Assembly: GCA_003194525.1 (NCBI GenBank)
Contig: NBIV01000025.1
Span: 124,001 to 188,000, forward strand
Source: Gracilariopsis chorda
Taxonomy: Eukaryota > Rhodophyta > Florideophyceae > Gracilariales > Gracilariaceae
Direction of reading: 5' to 3'
Length of the DNA stretch: 64,000 nt
Positions 45,738 to 56,355 of this stretch are shown one piece after another. The stretch's first letter is position 1. Every line of letters starts with the position of its first letter. The position numbers and the translations under genes are program-made. Under the pieces are notes generated by a model. The model did no database searches. It saw only the letters and a list, made by a program, of their open reading frames with translations, and was not told the DNA's origin.

Positions 45738-46503
45738 ATGTCGGGAATGACCGCCACGCCGGCTCTCTCGGAAGAGACAATCAAAGAATTTCGCGAGGTA
45801 AGTTAACAAACGGCTCACGCTGTTGGTTGGAAACAAACAACTTCCCCACTTGCAAGTGCAATCATGCAGCACACGCGCGTTTCTATTGCGTGCCCCATCG
45901 CGCAGCAGGCATTTTTTTGACAACCGTGACGTGACCCCCACCCCCCTTCCCCCTCGCGCTATCCGCTACTGCGAACGATCCTAAAAATAACATGACACCA
46001 GGCGTTCAATCTGTTCGATACAGATGGAGACGGTTCAATCACCATGAAAGAATTAGGCACGGTGATGCGCAACCTCGGTCAGAACCCTACGGAAGAAGCG
46101 TTACGCCAAATGATCAATGAGGTGGATGCCGATGGCAGCGGCACCATCGACTTTCCGGAGTTTCTCACGCTTATGGCAAGAAAGATGAAAACACAAGACT
46201 CGGAAGCCGAAATCATCGAGGCGTTTAAAGTGTTTGATAAAGACAACTCTGGCAAAATCTCAGCAGACGAACTGAGACAAGTGATGAACAACCTTGGAGA
46301 GAGATTATCCGACGCCGAAGTGGAGGAGATGATTCGTGAGGCCGATACAAATGGTGACGGAGTACGTGCATGCTTGTCTTTTTTGTGTTTCTCTTTCACA
46401 AGCTTTCGGAACACATTGCTAACCATTTTGGTGTTTTATTGTTGCGCATTTGTAGGAGATTGACATTGCCGAATTTGTCAGAATGATGGGTTACGGCCCT
46501 TGA
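45738..46503 (+). CDS. CAM: Calmodulin, three exons
   Basis: Exons 45738-45797, 46002-46361 and 46456-46503; introns of 204 and 94 bp, both GT-AG (gtaagt...accag; gtacgt...tgtag) and both between codons. The product is 155 residues with four EF-hand loops: [36 protein letters not shown] and DTNGDGEIDIAE (loop written from its first Asp), each with Asp at position 1 and Glu at position 12. It binds calcium and regulates kinases and other targets. The N-terminus ([13 protein letters not shown]) is several residues longer than the usual MADQLTEE, and the C-terminus ends MMGYGP rather than MMTAK. Splicing was needed to see exons 1 and 3. Confidence 0.96.
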
Positions 46504-46716
46504 GCGACGTATAGAAGTTAGATGGCATTACGGGTAGGTTGAAGGCGTACGTAATGCAGTAAGCGCACAGAGACCATCTTTGAACATAGAAAGCAAGCGC
46601 ACGAAGTAGCGAGCGCCCATCGCACTGTGTGATAAACACTCATTCACACATGACTCCCAAGTAGCATACTTTAGATGGTCAAACACACAAAGCAAAAAAA
46701 GAAACAAGTGCCAATA

Positions 46717-47769
46717 CTACACGTCTTCATTTCGAGAAGCGACAACATACTCGGTACCAATTGCACTGGGGAACACAATGTGTACACCTTTCAACTGTTG
46801 TTCTTCTGCTAAACGAGTTCGAAATTCGTGCAGTCCACCTTCGCCGCGCAGCAGAGTCGCCAACACGCCAGAAACGTTTCCCGAACCATTGTCAAAGGGT
46901 ACAACAGTACGCGGCAAAACGCACCGACACAGCTGTAAAGCTTGTTCCACACCGTTGACAAGCGCGTAGCCAAACGCAAGTCTCGCCGCCTTGACAGGCG
47001 CCACCACCACGTCAATGCGGCCCTGGTACTGGCGGAGTGCCCGTTGATCGTTATTACCGTGCGGTTCGTGATACAGCTGTATCGGAGGCGATTGGTTTTG
47101 GGTGTCAAAGGTGAATATGTACGCGTGCTCAGGCCTTGACCACGGAGGACCGACGAGAGAGCCTTTCAGAGTGGTGATGCGAACGGCCGGAAACGGGGAG
47201 ACGGTTTGGGCGTAATCGGTGTAGGTGACGTTGGAAAAGCGCAGTTGACGCAGTATGGAACGCGCTGCAGGCGTGGAGATGACGGGGATATGCTTGGGTA
47301 AACGACGTAGTGTGGGGACGTGGGCGTGGTCGGGCAGTGCCTGGGTGAGAACGATGGCGTCTACTTTGGAGGCATCAAATGATCTGAAGTCGTTTTGCGG
47401 GTCGGGTGCAAGGGGCTTCTTGGCGCGGAAGAAGGCCGGGGTGAAGAAGATTAAATCGTGGTACAACCAGGGGTCGACCAGAATGGTTTTGTCGGCGTGT
47501 CGAAGCGCGAAGGAGTTGTTGGACAGCGATATGTAGCGCAGAACGTTGTTGTCGGTGCTGAATGGGGAGGGCGAGGGCGTGGGCGTTGGAGATGGCGATT
47601 GTGGCTGTGAGGGGGAAGGGGACGGTTTTGGGGAGAGGGCGAGAAGGAGTGGGTCACGACTGCGCGGACGCAGAGGCCGGCAGGAATGGCGGTGGGTGTG
47701 GAGTTTGTTGCGCAGCGGCGCAGCGGCGGGCAGGATGAAGGCAGGGCACGGGGAAGGCGTGCTCGTCAT
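46717..47769 (-). CDS. UlaG-like metallo-beta-lactamase-fold hydrolase, probably plastid
   Basis: 350 residues, intronless. Residues 1-70 are Ser/Pro/Thr/Arg-rich without acidic residues, like a plastid transit peptide. The fold begins NSFALRHADKTILVDPWLY, then IVLTQALPDHAHVPTLRRLP, which stands where the HxHxDH zinc motif should be: the two first His are replaced (TQALPDH). Plant homologues of the UlaG-like group show the same Q-x-L-x-D-H form (family knowledge). Later blocks: HIPVISTPAA, IQLYHEPHGN and VVPFDNGSGN. The substrate is unknown; no phosphatase or lactamase activity should be assumed. It converges with calmodulin with 213 bp between them. ATG at 47769 is the first in frame. Confidence 0.8.
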   Translation of the reverse strand: MTSTPSPCPAFILPAAAPLRNKLHTHRHSCRPLRPRSRDPLLLALSPKPSPSPSQPQSPSPTPTPSPSPFSTDNNVLRYISLSNNSFALRHADKTILVDPWLYHDLIFFTPAFFRAKKPLAPDPQNDFRSFDASKVDAIVLTQALPDHAHVPTLRRLPKHIPVISTPAARSILRQLRFSNVTYTDYAQTVSPFPAVRITTLKGSLVGPPWSRPEHAYIFTFDTQNQSPPIQLYHEPHGNNDQRALRQYQGRIDVVVAPVKAARLAFGYALVNGVEQALQLCRCVLPRTVVPFDNGSGNVSGVLATLLRGEGGLHEFRTRLAEEQQLKGVHIVFPSAIGTEYVVASRNEDV

Positions 47770-48740
47770 GCCGGCGATGTCGGCAATGGCGGCGAAGGCG
47801 GCGATGTTGCCGGTGAGTGCGGTACCCGAGCGGGGGTGGAGTTGTCAAGTGCATGTTAACGCGTACCGTCGGTGATTGTGCAATGATAGAAGCATAGGGG
47901 TTGAGCCGAGCTCGGCCATGCACTGGTGAACGCACGGCTGGTGTACGAACGAAGACTACTGGTACCAATGGTACGTGTACAGGCGATCACTGTGATTGGT
48001 GATACGCGACCATGCAGCGTGATATAATAGCAATTGTCAACCTACGGAGGAGTCCGGCTTTGAATTTAACTCTAGCTTTTCGCATGCGATTGAACTCTTC
48101 TAGTAAATCCGTTTGCAACGACGTTACCCATGGTGTCATTTTGCGTATTGGGCCTTTGGCAGCCTTTGGGTAATGTCGTTGCAACTAGTTTTGCATTTGT
48201 TTTAGAAATAAAAGGTTAGGCCCCTTTGCAATTTTGTCGCGTTCACCAGCAAGGGTGTCGCTATCTATCGAATACTTGCTCCCCCGTTGAAGATTTGCTT
48301 TTGATGATCCTCTGAAGAATTGACGACATTGCTCCACTTTTAGAGCTAGTCTTTGTCTGTTGCTTTTAGAAATAGGGTTTCAAAGCATCAATTTTGCTAT
48401 GCTGGCTTTGTTAGAAATTTGTGAACGTGTAGAGGGTTTTCTAACTTTTTCGTTTTTGCAGTTGTGGTCGTGGTGAGACGTGTGTTTCGATTATGTGGAA
48501 AGAGTTTGTCACTTTGCTGCAATTGGTCAGCATTGTCGTTTTCATTTGCGGGCGGGAGTACGCCTGACAATGAGATTAGCAATGGGGAGGAATAAAGCGA
48601 GATGTCTTGACTCTCAAGGTTGCTTGATGAGAAAACGTTATCAGAACCCGTGAACGTCTGGTAATCTGTTGGAAAACAAAGCGCGCGTTTTCTGTTTGGA
48701 ATGGAGAAAGTGTTTCAAAGCTACACTATTTGTTGAATAA
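47770..48740. other. Intergenic, no gene seen
   Basis: The first 200 bp would hold the promoter of the metallo-hydrolase gene. The rest is moderately AT-rich with no open frame above 65 codons. Confidence 0.5.
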
Positions 48741-49660
48741 CATGTTTTTAACAGTTAATGCAGGCAGTGCGCAGTGTTTAAACGCTGTCTAGCAGCTGGA
48801 ATAATAAATTTGGGGCTGCCGGTTGCATTCTGTGGTGCAACGCCCCAAAGGGAAGAAACGCCGAAAGACGTTCGGGATCTTTCCCCCATGGAGGTCAACC
48901 AAGTTGGGTAGAGCCCCTCTAGGGGTGGCACAGCGGAGCCGGTTTGTAATACCGAGGCCACCCTTCGCGACTAGCGCAAGAGGGTTCAAGACAAGAATCG
49001 GTATCCGCGAGAGCATGAATGCGTCCTCGCCAGAGGTAGGTTTCCACGAAAGTAGGGGTGTGTGAGCAGATGCGCACATGAGAGTCACGGATAGCGGGAG
49101 GTGCTACCTTAAAAAGGGGAAAAAGGAAGGGCGAAGAGGAGGAAGAGAGGACGAAGTGAGTCGCGAGAGTGACGGGGGCGAACGGCGATGCCGGTAACAA
49201 TATCCCTACACAGGGGGAAACAACAATGAAATTGGAAAAGTTACACTCCCAGTGATGGGTCCCCTTAGATGTGCAAGGTTAGATGTCCCATGGTTCACGG
49301 CGTTTCCCTCCAAGGAGGAGTAGAGCACGCGCCCAAGCAGTAACAATTAGAGCCAATTCCCCAGGTTGGAGTCCTTTGTTGGGGAAGGTTTACTGGTGCG
49401 ACGGCAGCACGCCGTCGCACTAAGTACTAGCTTCCCAGAAATGGGTGTGAAAATAATAAATAATATGAACTAAAATACTCCACATTTCGTGGCAACATCC
49501 ACTACTGTGGCCAACCGCCAATTGGCCCAAAACCGTGTCCCACGTGTCCATACCCACCATTGTGGGGCTTAGTTCATACACACACTACACAAGTGATAAT
49601 ATCGGGAAAACGATCAAGTACCCAGAATCCCTCCCTGAGGGCGTTGCACTACAATATCAG
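48741..49660 (+). repeat. LTR-like repeat, copy B
   Basis: Collinear with copy A (33625-34440) in the same orientation. The left end holds agcagctggaataataaat, a possible TATA region, and is repeated at 52145-52225 (agcagctggcattataaag). Probably an LTR. Confidence 0.7.
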
Positions 49661-49754
49661 CTCCGAGTGTTGGTCACGAAAGAAGTATAATACCGATAAA
49701 TAATCCTCCAATCGAAACAATAGTCGCTCTAGAGGAAGAGGTCGCAATCATAAT

Positions 49755-50530
49755 GTGGTGCAATACCCCAAGATGGGACAGACACACGAGGGTGTTCGAC
49801 GTCCTCCTCAGCATGGTAGCGCAGCGACAGAACCACCTGTGGTGAGTACACGGAGCCGGGTGTAAGACCGGGACTCACCGTCACGACTGGCGTACAGGTG
49901 TAGAGACAAAGACAGACCACGGAGTGGGAAAGCGGAAAATGCAGCGACACACGAGTGGTGGGCGACGCGCAAGAGCGGCACGGTGTCCACACGAGTGGGA
50001 CGGTGGCGAAAACAGCAACGGTAATCACCGGTAGTTGCTAGTGAAGCAACACCTGTATACGGGGCAAAGAATAACAATCGCTGTAAAAGCGTGCACAAAA
50101 ACAAACACAATAGTGGTAAGAATGTGCTGAGCTCCACGAGGTGGGTAACTAGGCCTTCACAGGATGGCGTCTCTCCAGACGGAGGTGGACACTCACCAGG
50201 GAACCTGAGTTAGAGCCAGACACTCGCTTGTTGCGTTTACTTTGACCCGGGCAGCCGGAGCTCACACACATAAGTAGTGGTGGTCCGCGCCCTGACATTA
50301 CAGTAGTAATTAACTAATAATAACTAATAATGTCCCTACGGGGGTGCAAAACACTACACACGTGTGGCACAAGCCAGCAATGCTGTGCACTACACTTGTC
50401 AACCAAATTGGGGCCCTTCCAACGGAAACAGATTACCGGTGTAACACTCATACTTCACAGCAAAGTGGTGAGCATCGCCAGAGCGGGATATGAGCTCACG
50501 ACGTGCTGATACCGCTAGGAGCGTTGCACT
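49755..50530 (+). repeat. LTR-like repeat, diverged copy C
   Basis: Shares with copy B the order of blocks: tggtgcaa.gcccc, cggagccgg.tgtaa.accg.g, cacgactggcg / cgcgactagcg, tagagccaattcc / tagagccagacac. Clearly more diverged than A against B. Confidence 0.5.
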
Positions 50531-50661
50531 TCACATAATACGAAATCTAACAAGGCCTGGGACTCCTGCAACAATATCAACAACGGCAATCGAAAAACCA
50601 CCCACGGAACAGTAACAACCGTGATAATGACGACCATAAATACCAAACTGCTCGTTGATTT

Positions 50662-51309
50662 GTGGAAATTGCTCAAGCAAAACTTTCACACGAAGAGACC
50701 GATGGAACATGGTTGGAGTCTGTGGCAACACCCGTCTACATCAAAGACAAAGATTTATCTTGCGACTATCAAAAGTCAAGGAGTCAAATGGTACGAATCT
50801 GCGACTACGTATCGGAAATAACTAGCCATGGTACAATAAAGAAACCAATTGGAAGTGGGATAACAATTCACGCCAAACACAAGCCCTCTTTCGACTGTAA
50901 CCTTATCTCATTATCTGTGTTGTCGAGAAATGTGCAGATAGAGTTCGACAGTACATCTGAGAACAGTGGGTTGGCTATCTGGGACACAAACACTGGAGGA
51001 GAACTCTACACGTCTGCCAAAAGGGACGGACTATATCCACTGCCTAACCCCGTGTCACTTTCGTGAGCAAACGCAGCCTTAAACTTACCCGGAAACACTG
51101 CTAAAGACTGGCATGAGAAATTGGGACACCCTGGAAAGGATAGGCTTTTATCCACGGTGGAACAAGCGATGGAGTACCACATCTCTCACCCCCTGAAGTA
51201 CAAAACATCTTCCGTCCACCCTGCATCAACGTTGAGGGTAGGCAGGCACCACTTCAAAGGTCGTACTCAGTCGCCTCGAGACCCCAGGACTTCACCATCA
51301 CGGACTTAA
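50662..51309 (+). pseudogene. copia protease/pre-integrase fragment
   Basis: One frame with a TGA at 51064-51066. After it comes KDWHEKLGHPGKDRLLSTVE, the gag pre-integrase zinc-binding motif region of copia pol (WHxRLGH). The preceding part ends DGLYPLPNP, normal just upstream of that motif. No integrase core follows, so the element is truncated. It lies directly downstream of repeat C in the same orientation and may be its internal part. Confidence 0.7.
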
Positions 51310-52958
51310 GAGGGCCTATTAAACCTCTGTCTCTACAAGGATCGAAGAATACTCAAGTTCTCCTAGATGAAAACACTAAAGTTTTCTCACTTTTCTTTTT
51401 GAACGCAAACCACAGTTCTTCAAGACTAAAAGGTGGCACAAGGCTCGCGCGGAAAAAGAGATAGCATTTAATCGTACCTACCACCTTCGTCATGACGAGG
51501 CGGGTAAGAACAGATCAGATAATTTCGTCAAATGTGCATTGAATAGTGGTCTGCTGTTAGAGCAGTAAGGCGTATATGCCTTTGCAGCTGCCACTTCCCT
51601 CCCAATTATCAGATCCTGGGCTGCCGTAAACTGCAAATGAAGTCGTGTCTTGCCTGTTTTATGCGCCGTATCGATCAACACCTTTGCAATTTTTGCTTTT
51701 GCTTGTTCAGTATTTTGGTCAGTAGCAACGTAGTCCCGTACTTTTATTTGTGCTGGGAATGTTGGCGCGAAAACTTGCAAACCTGTCACCAGTGTTTGCT
51801 CACAACTGCGCTCACGGGCGTTCAATAACAACTCACTTTTCCGCTTCTTTCATCACATGTGTGGAATAGATTTCTGCAATCTGCATTTCAGTTAAATGAT
51901 ATTTGCAGAATTTTGCAAAAGAAATTGCTGAAATGTTTTGGCGTATGCTCACTATTATGAATTTATACTTATTGGAAAAGCGTTCTATATCTTATCCTTC
52001 TGTCACAAACTGTCCTTATACTAATGGTAGCCAAAAAACTCTTGGATGGTAGTCACTACGTCTATAACGTAGTTGGTACGCAATACATTGCTAGTTTGCA
52101 TGTTTGCGAGGAACGGTGAATGAAGTGTTTGTAACCGTTCATTCGGACAGCGCACAGTGTCTACATGGTGCCGAGCAGCTGGCATTATAAAGTAGCGGCC
52201 GGCGGTTGCACTCCGCCCCACTCTTGAGAGTCAAGCCGCGATCTTCACTTTTGGATGAGCAAACAGGTGTGCTACCCAAGAACTAGCGTGTGTGCACTAT
52301 TTTTCCGCCACACTAATCACAGGGATCGTCTGTACCTTTCTTTGGGTAGAGTTAAGCACAAGAGGCAGGGGCGCGGTGAGGGGTGTACGTGCTGTGTGGT
52401 GTGAACGTGGCCATGCGGTGTAAGGCGGCACGTTCTGTATTGGCGCCAACGCGGAGGCAAGCTCACAGCCGCAGCACGAGCAGGCGACACGTGCAGCTGT
52501 CTGCGAGCGCAGCGCGCGGCGATCACTTTTTGTTTGTGCGGTTTGTTGTCTTGTTAGATGAGTTAACTGCTGTGGACGCTTGCTGCGGCCGACGGGGAAT
52601 ACACATGGATGCGCCGCACGCACGCACAGCCGCCCCGTGCCCTTCTTTTTTCGCGTGCGCGCGCGCAGCTCAACTTCAACACGTCCCGTTGGTACGTACT
52701 GTACGATACCGTTGGTGCTGTATCTACGGCCACCGCCCGTTTGGTGAGCGCGCTGCACGCCCGCGCCGCCGCTGTCTTCAAAGTTTGAACCTCAACGCTT
52801 GTGCTGCGCTGTATTCCGGGCGCTCTGCCCGTGTCGACCGTTGCGCCGCCGCCGCCGCCGTTGGTAAAAAAAGGCGCGCTCTGCGCTTGTCCTCATCCCA
52901 TCGTTCCACACCACCGCCACACACTCCTCTGCTGCGTCACCCCGCCCTTCCTCTCAGA
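51310..52958. other. Spacer with LTR-end fragment and GC-rich leader of the helicase gene
   Basis: 52145-52225 repeats the left end of copy B. 51490-51831 has a 113-codon minus-strand frame with ordered-looking sequence but no recognised domain; its Leu/Lys/Ala-rich composition is unlike the flanking repeats. From about 52.3 kb the DNA becomes GC-rich and forms the 5' flank of the helicase gene; open frames there reflect composition. Confidence 0.45.
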
Positions 52959-54578
52959 ATGCCGTCATCCCAAGCACCGCCCGCCGCTCGACTGCGCCCC
53001 CGTCCGTATCAACAACGCATCATCGATCAGGCCGTCCTGAAAAACACCCTGGTCGTGCTGCCAACCGGCGCCGGAAAGACGCTCATCGCCACCGAAGTGA
53101 TTCGAACGCTCTCTCCCCCAGCGCTCTTCATCGTCCCGACCGTTCTCCTCGTCAAGCAGCAGTCGGAGGCCATCGCCGCACACACCAACTACAAAGTGGC
53201 CCAACTGCACGGCGGCAAGTCTCTCCCGCACTCTTGGCACGTCGTCGTCGCCACGCCGGCCTGTTTCCACGCCACCCAGTCCGCCTACCCCTCGCTGGCG
53301 TGGGCACGCTTTCGATCCGTCGTCTTTGACGAAGTGCACCACGCCCTCAAGAAGCATCCGTACAGAACGTTGGCGCTCTCCTTGAAACGCTGTAAAAGCG
53401 CCCACCCAAGGGTTGTCGGACTCACTGCTTCCTTCACCTACGCTCTTGCCCAACAGCGTGCTACAAACGTCCTGAAAACGCTGTGCAATGAATTCCAGTT
53501 TTCCGCAGTGCAAACCGCCCCCGCGCACGAGCTCAAAAGTGGCGGCTATCACGCATCTTCCGCCGGTTCAACGCCTTCAAATGTACAACCGCTCGCTCGT
53601 ACCGTACCTGCAAACGTTTTGCCGCCGCAGCAACGACAACCCCATCTCATGTTGCACACGTTTCTCGATCGATGTGAAGCCAAACAAGCCACTCAAACAG
53701 CGCAACAAATTTTTCAAGTCGTGTTGAGCATGGAAAGCGTCGTCCATGCGCGAGATCGCTCTTTGGACTCCCAGTTGCGTCACGTGCGCAACGTTCGCAA
53801 ATGGTCCGGTAACACCTTTAAACGCGCCACAGCACATAATCAGCAGATCATGCGCACGTTGTTGACGCAGTTGTGTCATTGGTATGAGGCGCTTCGCCTC
53901 CTGATCGTCACCTGGGAAGAAGATGAATTCGCGGCTGTGTGGTTTTTGAAAATGATGAAATGCAACCTCAACGACGCGATACAAGTGTGGCCCGAGCACT
54001 GTGCGCGTCATGTGCGCTCGTTTTGGTATCGGGTGAATACACTACAATTCGATCGTTTGGTGTGCTTGAAGCAAGTGCTACTGCAGCAAGACGCGCAACG
54101 TCGTGCAGACGGTGTGGCGTTTCGCGGCATTATTTTCGTTCAACAGCGCGTTTACACGCACATGATTGAACACTACATTGAGAGTGACCAGCAGTTACAA
54201 GCTGTGCTCCGATGCGGGTGCGTGTATGCGTCGTCCACTTCTGCGACGCCTCTGTTGAGCGTTTCGAAAAGCAAGGCTGCGGAGCGGATTGAGGCGTTTC
54301 GGACGGGCGCCATTAATTTGCTGATTGCTACGTCGGTGGCGGAGGAAGGGATGGACATTCCGGCGGCGAATTGCGTGATTCGATTTGACACGGTGCAATC
54401 GACGGTTTCGTTCGTGCAGGGACGCGGGCGCGCTCGATTGGAAGGGAGTGCGTTTGTGGTGATGAAGGAAAGCGCAGCGAAAAGCAGTGCGCGATTTGCG
54501 CAGGTGGAAAGTGAGCACATGAAGCTGCTGGAAGAAGTTTGCGAGCGCACGAACAGGCGCAGTATCAAAAGCGGTTAG
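52959..54578 (+). CDS. Dicer/RIG-I-type SF2 helicase without RNase III domains
   Basis: About 539 residues from the ATG at 52959; the frame stays open upstream but that part is low-complexity. Helicase motifs: VLPTGAGKTLIA (I), VVVATPACFH (Ib), VVFDEVHHALKKHPY (II, DExH with Val), VVGLTASFTY (III), GIIFVQQR (IV), NLLIATSVAEEGMDIPAANC (V) and FVQGRGRARL (VI). A helical insert of about 230 residues between the two RecA lobes fits the Hel2i domain that defines the Dicer/RIG-I/DRH group. There is no PAZ, dsRBD or RNase III part: the gene ends shortly after motif VI. Likely binds or moves along double-stranded RNA in silencing or defence. It could be a separate DRH gene or the split-off N-terminus of Dicer. 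The ELO gene ends 62 bp downstream, convergent. Confidence 0.88.
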   Translation: MPSSQAPPAARLRPRPYQQRIIDQAVLKNTLVVLPTGAGKTLIATEVIRTLSPPALFIVPTVLLVKQQSEAIAAHTNYKVAQLHGGKSLPHSWHVVVATPACFHATQSAYPSLAWARFRSVVFDEVHHALKKHPYRTLALSLKRCKSAHPRVVGLTASFTYALAQQRATNVLKTLCNEFQFSAVQTAPAHELKSGGYHASSAGSTPSNVQPLARTVPANVLPPQQRQPHLMLHTFLDRCEAKQATQTAQQIFQVVLSMESVVHARDRSLDSQLRHVRNVRKWSGNTFKRATAHNQQIMRTLLTQLCHWYEALRLLIVTWEEDEFAAVWFLKMMKCNLNDAIQVWPEHCARHVRSFWYRVNTLQFDRLVCLKQVLLQQDAQRRADGVAFRGIIFVQQRVYTHMIEHYIESDQQLQAVLRCGCVYASSTSATPLLSVSKSKAAERIEAFRTGAINLLIATSVAEEGMDIPAANCVIRFDTVQSTVSFVQGRGRARLEGSAFVVMKESAAKSSARFAQVESEHMKLLEEVCERTNRRSIKSG

Positions 54579-54640
54579 CTAGCTAGCTAACAAGTGCACA
54601 AGTAGGGTTACAGAGAGAAAAGCAGCATACAAGCAAAAAC

Positions 54641-55474
54641 CTAAAGCGACTTGATTTTTTTGGGCTTGTTGTTGTTGGTGTTGTAAGTGGCGTTGTAGAA
54701 GTTTGCAAAAAGATAGAGCAAGTAGAGGACGTGGAGAATGATGGCGGAGAGAGCGAGCTTCTGGGTGAGCAAGGCGCACTGGGCGTTTTGGAGAAGAAAC
54801 ATTGGGAGCGCCAAGACGATTCCCACGACGAACTGGAGCATTTGAAGCGTGGTGATGAGGTGCTTGAAAGGGAATCGAATGGAGAGCAGCGTGAGTGCGT
54901 AGTACGAGTACATGATGGTGTGGACGGAGGCGTTGAGGGACACAAACAAAAAGGAGACTGAGGTGTGGGAGAGTTGCAACCAATAGGCACAGTATATTGT
55001 GAGGGCGTGATGGTAGAGGTGTAAGTAGGAGGGCTTCTTCTGCTTGACGAGGAGCAGATGGGTGTCCAGCAGCTCAACGTATTTGGAAAGGTAGAAGAGA
55101 AAGGACCAGTATGACAAGCCGGCGTTCCACAGTGCGTTGGAGCAGTAGAGAGAGAGGACGCCGTGGTGGCGGAGGTGTGAGACGGTGAGGGGGATGATGT
55201 TGACGGCGGTGTAGCCCGAGTAGAGGGCGAGAGCGAGGTTGTGCGCGAAGGCGGCGATGCGGAACGGCACGCACTTTCCGGTGGTGGCGAGGCGGGCGCA
55301 CAGCGCGGACAGCAGCGGGACGGAGAGCAGGTACGCGGCGATGACGACGGGCGGCAGCAGCGGATGCATGAGCGGGTGACGCGGCCACACGGCGGCCGTG
55401 AGCAGCTGCAGCGGGCGCACTGCCTGCGCGCCGCCGTCGGCCGCGGCCAGAGCGCGAAGCAGCTGCGAGAGCAT
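54641..55474 (-). CDS. ELO-family very-long-chain fatty acid elongase
   Basis: 277 residues from the ATG at 55474. The open frame upstream of it is composition-driven and not used. Seven or so membrane spans. Family signatures: FYLSKYVELLDTHLLLVK (KxxExxDT), HLYHHALTIYCAYW (the HxxHH box), NASVHTIMYSYYALT and the late LQMLQFVVGI (QxxQ). The protein condenses malonyl-CoA with fatty acyl-CoA in the ER. The C-terminus PKKIKSL is a plausible di-lysine ER signal. HxxHH is intact, so it should be active. The box begins with H, not Q, a form found in both saturated and polyunsaturated elongases, so substrate cannot be read. A heptanucleotide repeat abuts the start codon. Confidence 0.93.
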   Translation of the reverse strand: MLSQLLRALAAADGGAQAVRPLQLLTAAVWPRHPLMHPLLPPVVIAAYLLSVPLLSALCARLATTGKCVPFRIAAFAHNLALALYSGYTAVNIIPLTVSHLRHHGVLSLYCSNALWNAGLSYWSFLFYLSKYVELLDTHLLLVKQKKPSYLHLYHHALTIYCAYWLQLSHTSVSFLFVSLNASVHTIMYSYYALTLLSIRFPFKHLITTLQMLQFVVGIVLALPMFLLQNAQCALLTQKLALSAIILHVLYLLYLFANFYNATYNTNNNKPKKIKSL

Positions 55475-55475
55475 G

Positions 55476-55524
55476 ACGCTGTGCGCTGTGCGCTGTGCGC
55501 TGTGCGCTGTGCGCTGTGCGCTGT
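55476..55524 (+). repeat. Heptanucleotide tandem repeat (gctgtgc)
   Basis: Seven near-perfect units immediately upstream of the ELO start codon (in its 5' leader on the minus strand). Confidence 0.95.
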
Positions 55525-55899
55525 GAGACGACTGGGCTACAAAAGTGTGCGGCCAGACACTACTGATGCGAGAGCTTGTCCAGCGATACTTTGTATCTTC
55601 TACTAGTGAGCTCCCACAGACGCCACCGATGCGCGATGCGTTGTTGAGCATTCGCTGTCTGTCCACGTGGACAGGTGGACAGGTGGACAGCAAGCGTGAC
55701 GCGCCTCGCGCGCGCCGCTCCACATCATCGGCGCGCGCAAGCAAGCACGCGTGGCGCACGCGCCCCAGCGCCGTTGACGACCCCAAGTCATCATGGCGCG
55801 GTGCGGCGCCGCATTGCGCCGCGTCCTCCGCTCCCCTCGCGCTGGCGCGCGCATGTGCGCGTCCTGCCCCGCCCCTGCTCGCCGCAACGCTCTCCCTCC

Positions 55900-56055
55900 C
55901 CTCCCCCCCCCCCCTCCGTGCCAATACTCCGCCACCCCCGGCCCGGCGCTTGTACCACTACCAACCACCTTCGCTGTCACACGCACACACCACCCCCCCC
56001 CCCCCCCCCTCCCCTTCACACCCTCCCCCCTCCCCCCCCCCCCCCACCGCCAACT
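55900..56055 (+). repeat. Poly-C tracts
   Basis: Several uninterrupted C runs of 10-18 bases separated by short T/A-containing spacers, between the divergent ELO and Cys-capped protein genes. The minus strand has the make-up to form G-quadruplexes. Assembly over such runs can be wrong. Confidence 0.9.
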
Positions 56056-56355
56056 TACCCCCTCATAAGACCCCCCACCCAACCAACTCTCACCTCTTCC
56101 CTTCGCTTCTTTCCCCGTTCCTTTCCCACCACCCACCCCCCGAACACATCATCCTGTCCCGATCACTCCGCCTTCTTCCCCCCCCCGCGCTGAGCCTTGC
56201 AACAACACACGCGCTTCTCCCGTTTCTTTCGTGTGTACATCCTCCCTCTCTCCCTCTCTCCCTCTCTCCCTCTCTCCCCCCCAACCTATTCCACAATCCG
56301 CGCCCCGCGCATCGTACTGCAGTGCACCCCGTTCATCCCCCCTCCGCCGTCCACA

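Noticed and set aside
52383-52958. 192-codon N-terminal extension of the helicase frame
   Set aside because: Low-complexity, Arg/Ala/Cys-rich sequence in GC-rich DNA with many overlapping open frames; helicase homology begins just after the ATG at 52959.
55475-55924. 150-codon N-terminal extension of the ELO frame
   Set aside because: It runs through the heptamer repeat and GC-rich DNA; the ATG at 55474 leads directly into a normal-length ELO protein.
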